A stretch of DNA of 63,784 nt. It comes from an uncultured Acidobacteriaceae bacterium (GTDB lineage Bacteria; Acidobacteriota; Terriglobia; Terriglobales; Acidobacteriaceae). Below the pieces are notes generated by a model. The model had not been told where the DNA came from. It searched no databases and was given only the letters and a program-made list of their open reading frames with translations. Both the position numbers and the translations under genes were made by a program. Each line of letters begins with the position of its first letter. The first letter of the stretch is position 1. The DNA is taken from positions 1 to 63,784 of the forward strand of contig CAINJJ010000007.1 of the NCBI GenBank assembly GCA_903849645.1. Direction: 5' to 3'. Below, piece after piece: positions 36,108-42,987 of the stretch.

Positions 36108-36341
36108 GGCGCGACTTCAGTCGTGCCGCTAAGCTCACAGTTCAAACCTGGGCTTTACAGGCTGGGGAAAGATGCCTGTCTTTGGGGGGGGAGCCTGAAA
36201 AACACACCCCAGGGGCTAAAGCCCCGTTGATTGTATGGTACTTACGGCACAACTGAAGTTGTGCCCTGACACTTCGATGGCATGGATGGAGTTTTTCCGC
36301 AGCCTCTCTCGCCCCCGCGGGAGGTCTTCTCGACAAATCCT
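36108..36341. repeat. Palindromic intergenic element, copy B
   Basis: The core is 36160-36304, bounded by inverted repeats GGCTGGGGAAAG (36160-36171) and TTTTCCGCAGCC (36293-36304). Inside are GGGGCTAAAGCCCC (36212-36225) and GGCACAACTGAAGTTGTGCC (36246-36265). An extra palindrome GGCGCGACTTCAGTCGTGCC is at 36108-36127, and a GGAGGTCTTCTCGACAAATC module shared with copy C is at 36321-36340. Confidence 0.85.
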
Positions 36342-36456
36342 CCCTGGAATCTGGACAGGATACTGTCTCCGGCCTGTGCCCCCTCGATTGCGCGCCTTCG
36401 GGCGCAATGGGTGGGATGCGGGGAGAGTTCGGCCCTGGGCAATTTTTGGAAGATCC

Positions 36457-37908
36457 CTACCCCGCCAGCGCAAACGTCCGCGCCGACTCCAGCAGGCGCG
36501 CCACCGACTCCTTCGAACACGACTCGCTATAGATGCGCATCAGCGGCTCCGTTCCGCTCGCCCGCAGCAGCAGCCACGTCTCCGCCGCGTTCGGCTTGGT
36601 CGCCGCCTCGGGGTTGTCCAGGTAAAACTTCACCCCGTCCAGCGTCTCCTGCCGCAGAATCGGCATCCCCGCGAAGACCGCATCCCCCACCGTCAGCGCC
36701 CGCGCCCTGGCAATGGCCGCGTTCTTCACCTCGTCGGGAATGTGCAGGTCGATGCGTCCATACTGGTGCTCCCCATACTCGGCCTGCAAGTCTGCCACCA
36801 GCTCGCCCAGCGGCTTGCCCTCCTCCGCCATCACGTTGGCCAGCAGCAGCGCGTTCAGCAGCCCGTCCCGCTCCGGCAGGTGGCGCTGCAAGCCGATGCC
36901 TCCCGACTCCTCCCCGCCCATCAGAATCTCCCGCTCCAGCATCAGGTCCACCACATACTTGAACCCGATGCCATGCTCAATCAGCTCCCGCCCATGCTTC
37001 GCGCAGATGCGGTCCAGCATCTTTGTCGTGTTGAAGGCTCGCGTCACCGCTCCCGGCCAGCCCTTGCGCCGCAGCAACCAGCTCAGCAGCACACTGAAGA
37101 TCTTGTGCGGATCCACAAAGTTCCCCTGCTCGTCCGTCGCGCCAATGCGGTCCGCGTCCCCGTCGGTGCACAACCCCGCCTGGCACCCGTTGGCCGCCGC
37201 GGCCTCGCCCAGCGCCCGGATGTGCGGCTCAATCGGCTCCGGGTTGATGCCCGGAAAAAGCGGGTCGGGATTCGACCGGATCTGCACATGCGCCACCCCG
37301 ATGCGCGTAAAAATCTCGGAGAGGATCGTTCCCCCCGCCCCATGCATCGAGTCGATGGCAAACTTCATGCCGCTGCGGCCAATCAGCTCCAGGTCGGCGA
37401 ACCCCTCGATCGCCTTCAGGTAGCTTGGCAAAAAGTCCACCGTATCAATCGCCGCCGGCTCGGCCGCCCGCGCCACCCTCTGCCCCAGAAAGCTCTCAAT
37501 CTCCGCAATCATCGACGGCTTCCCCGAGCCGCCATACCAGCCCTTGTACTTCACGCCGTTCCACTGGGCCGGATTGTGCGACGAGGTAATCATGATGCCC
37601 CCCGCCGCTCCCCGCTCCCGCACCCCGAAGCTCAAGGCAGGCGTGGGCGTGATGGCGTTGGCCAGAAACACCCGGATCCCGGTGGACGCCACCACCTCCG
37701 CGCAGGCGCGCGCAAAGTCCCGCGACCCAAAGCGGGTGTCGTACCCGATGCACAGGCCCCTCCCCCGGTCCTCGTTCGCCGAGCCCATGCGCGCGTGGAT
37801 ATAGGCCGCCACCGCCTCCGCGGTAGTCCGCACATTGGCAAACGTAAAGTCGTCGGCGATGATGGCTCGCCAGCCGTCGGTGCCAAATTTGATCTGTGGG
37901 TGTGCCAT
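36457..37908 (-). CDS. Phosphoglucomutase/phosphomannomutase family protein
   Basis: 483 residues, alpha-D-phosphohexomutase superfamily. It interconverts hexose 1- and 6-phosphates in the cytoplasm, feeding glycogen, trehalose or cell-wall precursors. All four loops are present: FGTDGWRA at the N-terminus, the phosphoserine loop TSSHNP, the metal loop DGDADR, the sugar-binding GGEESGG, and the phosphate-binding RASGTEP near the end. Whether glucose, mannose or glucosamine is preferred cannot be told. ATG at 37908 gives the family start; an open frame extends to 38043. Confidence 0.92.
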   Translation of the reverse strand: MAHPQIKFGTDGWRAIIADDFTFANVRTTAEAVAAYIHARMGSANEDRGRGLCIGYDTRFGSRDFARACAEVVASTGIRVFLANAITPTPALSFGVRERGAAGGIMITSSHNPAQWNGVKYKGWYGGSGKPSMIAEIESFLGQRVARAAEPAAIDTVDFLPSYLKAIEGFADLELIGRSGMKFAIDSMHGAGGTILSEIFTRIGVAHVQIRSNPDPLFPGINPEPIEPHIRALGEAAAANGCQAGLCTDGDADRIGATDEQGNFVDPHKIFSVLLSWLLRRKGWPGAVTRAFNTTKMLDRICAKHGRELIEHGIGFKYVVDLMLEREILMGGEESGGIGLQRHLPERDGLLNALLLANVMAEEGKPLGELVADLQAEYGEHQYGRIDLHIPDEVKNAAIARARALTVGDAVFAGMPILRQETLDGVKFYLDNPEAATKPNAAETWLLLRASGTEPLMRIYSESCSKESVARLLESARTFALAG

Positions 37909-38316
37909 AACCGGGAATCCTGCCTCCAGCAAACCAACAGGATAAAGGATGCGCGCGCGCTCCGCTGCGCCAGGTGCGGCGCAATTGCGAGCCGGGGACC
38001 CCGCCCGCTCCGCCCGGCCCCTCTCCCAACCTCGCTTGAGCACCCCCGGGGCCTTCGCTTTTGTTCGTCACACTTTGCCAATAATTTCAAAGGAATAGGC
38101 GACAATGAATCGAGGGTGAAAGATGGAGAGGAAGTCGAGAGAAGGGAAGGGCCATCCGCGCGCTGCGGCAATGCACATCCCGGCGGCCTCGCTTGCACCC
38201 ACCCCCAACCATCGACCCCCCCGCGCATTTTTCTGTGAAACTCGAATGGCCAGGGCGCGAAAATAGAGCAGGCGGAGGCTCCGGCCTCTCAGCCTGGGAT
38301 CCCAAGGAAAGCAAGC
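37909..38316. other. Divergent region between the phosphohexomutase and nadC
   Basis: 408 bp with promoters for two divergent transcripts, including the large nadC operon. It has a C-rich run around 38200-38225 followed by ATTTTTC. No clear hairpin, operator or gene is seen. Confidence 0.45.
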
Positions 38317-39207
38317 ATGGACTGGAAGAGTAGCCGCATCGAAGCATTGCTGGAGCAGGCTCTGGTTGAAGACGAGGCCGCGGGCGATGCCACCACAAAC
38401 GTCACCATCGACCCCGACCTCGGCGCTGCGGCCTCCATCATCGCCCGCCAGGAGATGGTCGTCGCCGGCCTTGGCGCCGTGCCGCGCCTGCTGGAGATCT
38501 TCGCCCGTCTCGACGGCCGCCCGCAGGCCCGCACCCGCTTCGAGGTCATCAGCCATCCGGAGATGTTCGACGGCGTGCGCGTTCACGAGGGCCAGGTGCT
38601 GGCCGTCATTCGCCACAACGCCCGCGTCCTGCTGAGCTGCGAGCGCGTCATCCTCAACCTCATGCAGCACCTCAGCGGCATCGCCACGCTCACCCGCCGC
38701 TACGTGGACGCCATTCAAGGCACCCACGCCCACGTGCTCGACACCCGCAAGACCGTGCCCGGCCTGCGCGTCCTTGAGAAATACGCCGTTCTCTGCGGCG
38801 GCGGCACCAATCACCGCCTCGATCTCGCCTCCGGCATCCTCATCAAAAACAACCACATCTCGCTCGGCGGCGGCCTGCCCGTCGTCCTCCCCAGGGCATT
38901 GGAGTTGCGCAAGAAGGGCCAGCGCGTCCAGGTCGAGGTCCGTTCCTCGCAGGAGCTCGAACAGGCCCTCGAATACGGCGCGGAGGCCATCCTCCTCGAC
39001 AACATGACGCCCGAAGAGGTCAAGCGCGCCCTCGACCGCATCAAGCTCGAGACGCGCTGGATTCCCACCGAGGCCTCGGGCGGCATCGTGCTTGAGAACA
39101 TCCGCTCCTATGCAGAAACCGGCGTGGACTTCATCAGCGTCGGCGCGCTCACCCACTCCGCCAAAGCCGCGGACATCTCCATGAGCATCACCGCGGAGTC
39201 CAACTAG
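38317..39207 (+). CDS. nadC: Nicotinate-nucleotide pyrophosphorylase (carboxylating)
   Basis: 296 residues. NadC makes nicotinate mononucleotide and CO2 from quinolinate and PRPP, the step before NadD. Family segments include EDEAAGDATT at the N-terminus, RVILNLMQHLSGIAT, and the substrate-binding DTRKTVPGLR followed by KYAVLCGGGTNHR. AAGGAAAG lies 6 nt upstream of the ATG. It is the first gene of a six-gene plus-strand operon; birA starts 3 nt after its stop. Confidence 0.96.
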   Translation: MDWKSSRIEALLEQALVEDEAAGDATTNVTIDPDLGAAASIIARQEMVVAGLGAVPRLLEIFARLDGRPQARTRFEVISHPEMFDGVRVHEGQVLAVIRHNARVLLSCERVILNLMQHLSGIATLTRRYVDAIQGTHAHVLDTRKTVPGLRVLEKYAVLCGGGTNHRLDLASGILIKNNHISLGGGLPVVLPRALELRKKGQRVQVEVRSSQELEQALEYGAEAILLDNMTPEEVKRALDRIKLETRWIPTEASGGIVLENIRSYAETGVDFISVGALTHSAKAADISMSITAESN

Positions 39208-39210
39208 TCC

Positions 39211-39996
39211 ATGTTTGATCTCGCCGCGCTCGATGCGGCATTGGCCGGCACAGCTTTCGCCGGTCGGCTCCATTTCCTGCCCGTGACCGGCTCCACCAAC
39301 GCCGATGCCCTTGAGGCTGCCCGCGCGGGCGCGCCCCATGGCGGTGTCTGGTTTGCCGATGAGCAGCAGGCCGGCCGCGGACGCGGCGGTCACCAGTGGC
39401 ACTCCGCCGCCGGCCAGGGGCTTTATGTCAGCGTCCTGCTGCGCCTGCCCATCCCCGCCGCGCGCCTCCCGCTTCTTCCGCTTTCCACCGGCCTCGCCGC
39501 CGCTGCGGCCATCCAAGCCGTCGCCGGCCTCACCGTGGACCTCCGCTGGCCCAACGACCTGCTCCTCGGCGAACGCAAAGCGGGCGGCATCCTCGTCGAA
39601 GCCAAAAGCGTGGGCGCGGTCTCCGACTTCGCCGTCGTCGGCATTGGCATCAACGTCCATCAGAGGGAGTTTGACCCTGCGCTCTCCACGCCCGGCACCT
39701 CGCTCGACATCGTGTCCCGCCGCCGCGTCAGCCGCCAGGCGCTGTTGGCCTTCCTGCTAAAATCGCTGGAGCACGAGGCCCTTGCACTGCTCGATCCGGC
39801 TTCGGTTGCCGCCGTTCCACGGCGTGTCCGGCAGGCTTCCACATGGATTGCGGGGCGGCGGGTCCAGGTGCATGGCCCGCAGGCATGTCAGGGCGTCACC
39901 GAAGGGCTGGACGAGCACGGCTTCCTGCTGGTCCGCACCGCGGACGGCCTCGTAACCGTTCAGACAGGCGGCATTCGCGCCGCGGAGACAAGCTGA
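39211..39996 (+). CDS. birA: Biotin--[acetyl-CoA-carboxylase] ligase (no DNA-binding domain)
   Basis: 261 residues. The enzyme attaches biotin to the AccB carrier via biotinyl-AMP. Catalytic motifs are GSTNADALE, the biotin loop GRGRGGHQW (55-63) and KAGGILVEAKS. The N-terminal helix-turn-helix of E. coli-type BirA is absent, so this is the non-regulatory class I form. It starts 3 nt after nadC. AccD, its downstream partner in the same complex, is at 6575-7450. Confidence 0.94.
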   Translation: MFDLAALDAALAGTAFAGRLHFLPVTGSTNADALEAARAGAPHGGVWFADEQQAGRGRGGHQWHSAAGQGLYVSVLLRLPIPAARLPLLPLSTGLAAAAAIQAVAGLTVDLRWPNDLLLGERKAGGILVEAKSVGAVSDFAVVGIGINVHQREFDPALSTPGTSLDIVSRRRVSRQALLAFLLKSLEHEALALLDPASVAAVPRRVRQASTWIAGRRVQVHGPQACQGVTEGLDEHGFLLVRTADGLVTVQTGGIRAAETS

Positions 39997-40003
39997 GGGA
40001 ACC

Positions 40004-40801
40004 ATGCTGCTGGCCATCGATGTGGGCAACACCAATACCGTGCTGGGACTCTACAAGCTGGGCGGCGAAAAGCCGGAACTGGCCGCGCACTGGCGCGTCA
40101 CCACCCACCGCTCCCAGACCGCGGACGAGTACGGCGTCCTCTTCGTCAACCTCTTTGAGATGAACGGCATGAAGCCCAGCCAGGTGGGCCACATCATCAT
40201 CTCTTCCGTGGTTCCGCCCGTCGAGGGCACGCTGCGCCAGGTCTGTGAAACCTACTTCAAGCTCCAGCCCCTCTTCGTCGAGCCGGGCATCAAGACCGGT
40301 ATGCCCGTCCTCGTCGACACCCCCGCCGAGCTCGGGGCGGACCGGCTGGTCAACGCCATCGCCGCCTTCGAGCGCTATGGCGGCCCTGTCATCGTGGTCG
40401 ACTTCGGCACCGCCACCACCTTTGACGTGATCTCCGCCAAGGGCGAATACCTTGGCGGCGCCATCTCGCCCGGCCTTGGCATCAGCGCCGACGCTCTGTT
40501 CTCCCGCGCCGCCCGCCTCGGCAAGGTCGAGATCAAGCGCCCCGCCAAGGTCATCGGCACCAACACCGTCACCCACATCCAGAGCGGCCTCTACTACGGC
40601 TACATCGGCCTCGTCGACGGCATCCTGGAGCGCATGATCGCGGAGCTGGGACAGCCCGCACGGGTCATCGCCACCGGCGGCCTCGCCCGCCAGATCGCCG
40701 AGGACTCCCGCTTTATTTCGGAAATTGACGACATGCTCACCCTCGACGGCCTGCTGATTCTCTTCGAGCGCAACCGCAGTCCCCGTCCGCGCAGAGCTTA
40801 G
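40004..40801 (+). CDS. coaX: Type III pantothenate kinase
   Basis: 265 residues, ASKHA fold. CoaX phosphorylates pantothenate at the first step of CoA synthesis. The phosphate-1 loop is IDVGNTNT (5-12), and DFGTATTFDVIS and GGAISPGLGISADALF mark the second phosphate loop and substrate site. A birA-coaX pair is common across bacteria. It starts 7 nt after birA; the next gene starts 8 nt after its stop. Confidence 0.96.
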   Translation: MLLAIDVGNTNTVLGLYKLGGEKPELAAHWRVTTHRSQTADEYGVLFVNLFEMNGMKPSQVGHIIISSVVPPVEGTLRQVCETYFKLQPLFVEPGIKTGMPVLVDTPAELGADRLVNAIAAFERYGGPVIVVDFGTATTFDVISAKGEYLGGAISPGLGISADALFSRAARLGKVEIKRPAKVIGTNTVTHIQSGLYYGYIGLVDGILERMIAELGQPARVIATGGLARQIAEDSRFISEIDDMLTLDGLLILFERNRSPRPRRA

Positions 40802-40809
40802 GCGCAGCC

Positions 40810-41517
40810 GTGCTCAACTACTTCAACTACTTCACCGAGATCGAGGAGCGCTTCCAGCAGCGCCGCGGAGCCTTGCTGCTGCTCTCCACCCTCGACTGGG
40901 CCCTCATTGAAACCTGGCGCGACGCCGGCATTCCCCTCGAAGCCGTGCTGCACGGCATCGACTCCGCCTTTGAGAAATACGAAGCCCGCCAGAAGAAAGG
41001 CCGCATGCGCCGCGTCAACGGCCTGGCCTGGTGCGCGCAGGCCGTGATGGAGGCCGCCGAAGAGCTGAAGGAAGCCTCGGCCGGCACCGTCCTCGCGCCC
41101 ACGCGCGAGTCGGGCTTTGAGCAGGACCGGGTGGCCGCCCATCTTGAGGCCGCGGCGGTCTCGCTCGATGCCGCCACCACCGCCCACGACGCCTGCGCGG
41201 CCACCGCCGCCCGCCTCCGCGAACTGGCCGCCGAAGTCCGCGCCGCCGGCCCCGACCATGCCGCCGCGCCCGACACCGAGGCCCTGGAACGCACCCTCAC
41301 CGTGCTCGAAGAAAAGCTCTTTGCCGCCCTCACCGCCGCCGCTCCCGAGGAGCTGCTGGTCGGCCTCAAGGAACACGCCGCGCGCGAACTGGCGCCCTAC
41401 CGCAGCCGCATGGGCGCCGTGCAACTCCGCCAGGTGGAGCGCCAGTTCGTGCAAAAGCAGTTGCTGGTCCACTACAACCTGCCCCGCCTCAGCCTGTTCT
41501 ACATGAGCCAGCAATGA
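40810..41517 (+). CDS. Conserved hypothetical protein in the coaX-rlmD operon (GTG start)
   Basis: 235 residues; I do not recognise a family. It is predicted soluble and almost wholly helical, with an Ala/Glu-rich middle (about 90-190) that looks like a coiled coil or helical bundle. The first 80 residues (MLNYFNYFTEIEERFQQRRG, then a WALIETWRDAGIPLEAVLHGID segment) appear more globular. The last bases overlap the rlmD start (ATGA), implying translational coupling. Its place among cofactor and RNA-methylation genes gives no direct hint of function. Confidence 0.75.
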   Translation: MLNYFNYFTEIEERFQQRRGALLLLSTLDWALIETWRDAGIPLEAVLHGIDSAFEKYEARQKKGRMRRVNGLAWCAQAVMEAAEELKEASAGTVLAPTRESGFEQDRVAAHLEAAAVSLDAATTAHDACAATAARLRELAAEVRAAGPDHAAAPDTEALERTLTVLEEKLFAALTAAAPEELLVGLKEHAARELAPYRSRMGAVQLRQVERQFVQKQLLVHYNLPRLSLFYMSQQ

Positions 41518-42944
41518 CAGCCAGAAAACAGATCACCGCGCAGCGCCGGGCCAAACAGGCCGCCAAGAAGCTCTCTGCCGGAAGAAAGAGCCCAGGGAAG
41601 CAGTCATCCGAGGCCAAAGCATCCGTTGAGTCTACCCCGGCTATTCAGGACGTGAAGCCTTCGCCAGCCTCCGAACCGCAGCTTGTCGAGATTGAAAAGC
41701 CCGTCTACGGCGGCTCGTTCCTGGCGCGGGTGGAGGGCAAGGCGGTCTTTGTGCCGCTCGCGCTGCCCGGCGAGCAGGCGCGGGTGCGCATCCTTGACAG
41801 CAAATCAGGTTTCTCAACCGCCGAGCTCGACCAGCTCGTGACCGCCGCGCCGGAGCGGGTCGCGCCCCCCTGCCCGCACTTCGGCGCCTGTGGCGGCTGC
41901 CACTACCAGCACGCGGACTATGCTGCGCAACTGGCCTTCAAGCAGGCCATCCTCCGCGAGACCCTGGAGCGCGCCGGAGTGGCCGTGCCCGCAGAGATGG
42001 CCGTGCTGGCCGGCGAGCCATGGGGCTACCGCAATCGCATTCGGCTGGCCTTTGACGCCAGCGGCTGTCCCGGCTATCGCGGCCGCCGCTCCCACGGCGT
42101 GATTCCCGTGGGCGAGTGCCCCATCGCTGCGCCTCTGCTGATCAGCTCCGCGCTGGCCATCGCCGGGGTTGCGCGTGGGTTTGCGCCCGCGCTCCGGCTG
42201 GCGGAGATCTCCCTCTTCTGCGACTCCGCCGAGACCTCATTGCTGGTCACCCTCCTCGCTTCCAGCGCAAAGAAGGTCCGTTTCGACGAGTTCGCGCTGG
42301 CGCTCAAGGATAAAATCCCCGCTCTCCAGGGCGCTGAGCTGCTGCTCGAGGGCCGGGGCGGACAGCCCTCCCGCACCGTTGCCGAGTGGGGCGCAAGCTC
42401 CCTCGCCTACCGCGCCGCCGGATTCGACTACCGCGTCGACAATGGCGCCTTCTTTCAGGTCAACCGCTGGCTGGTGGATGCGCTCGTCGAGTGCGTGACG
42501 GCGGGGCACAATGGCGCGCTGGCCTGGGACCTCTTCGCCGGAGTGGGCCTCTTTGCCCGCCGCCTCACCTCGACCTTCAAGCATGTGGTGGCGGTGGAGT
42601 CGGCTGCCTCGGCCACGGCGGCCCTGGGGCAAAACCTGCGCGGCACCCGCTCCACCCCGGTCAAGGCTGACACCCTCGCCTTTCTGCGCAAAAGCATCGC
42701 AGCGGAGCGTCCCGGCCTCATCGTCGTTGACCCGCCGCGCACCGGGCTTGGTCCAGAGATCTGTGAACTGCTCGGCGGCATCGCCGCCCCTGCTCTTGCC
42801 TATGTCTCCTGCGACCCGGCCACCCTGGCGCGGGACCTGCGCGCGCTCATCGGCTCCGGCTACTCCATCCAGAGCGTGACGCTTGCCGACCTATTTCCCC
42901 AGACCTTCCACCTGGAAACAGTGGTCCAGTTGCGCCGCTCCTGA
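41514..42944 (+). CDS. rlmD: Class I AdoMet-dependent 23S rRNA uracil-C5 methyltransferase (RlmD/TrmA family)
   Basis: 476 residues. The family converts uracil to 5-methyluracil in rRNA or tRNA. Iron-sulfur cysteines Cys120, Cys126 and Cys129 (CPHFGACGGCHYQH) follow a TRAM-like strand region (about 58-118). The AdoMet motif is DLFAGVGLFARRL and the catalytic region is YVSCDPATLARDL with DPPRTGLG before it. Residues 1-55 are an unusual Lys/Arg/Ala/Ser-rich extension. The exact target (U1939 or another) is inferred. Overlaps the upstream gene by 4 nt. Confidence 0.82.
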   Translation: MTARKQITAQRRAKQAAKKLSAGRKSPGKQSSEAKASVESTPAIQDVKPSPASEPQLVEIEKPVYGGSFLARVEGKAVFVPLALPGEQARVRILDSKSGFSTAELDQLVTAAPERVAPPCPHFGACGGCHYQHADYAAQLAFKQAILRETLERAGVAVPAEMAVLAGEPWGYRNRIRLAFDASGCPGYRGRRSHGVIPVGECPIAAPLLISSALAIAGVARGFAPALRLAEISLFCDSAETSLLVTLLASSAKKVRFDEFALALKDKIPALQGAELLLEGRGGQPSRTVAEWGASSLAYRAAGFDYRVDNGAFFQVNRWLVDALVECVTAGHNGALAWDLFAGVGLFARRLTSTFKHVVAVESAASATAALGQNLRGTRSTPVKADTLAFLRKSIAAERPGLIVVDPPRTGLGPEICELLGGIAAPALAYVSCDPATLARDLRALIGSGYSIQSVTLADLFPQTFHLETVVQLRRS

Positions 42945-42987
42945 TACCCTTGTCCCCCAAGAGCCAATCTCTCATCTTTCACGCATC

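Larger units (their letters stand above)
35952..36456. other. Long convergent intergenic region
   Basis: 505 bp between the Ig-like gene and the phosphohexomutase stop. It contains a terminator-like hairpin (35977-36022) and repeat copy B with satellite modules (36108-36341). Short open frames here are made of repeat sequence and are not genes. Confidence 0.8.
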
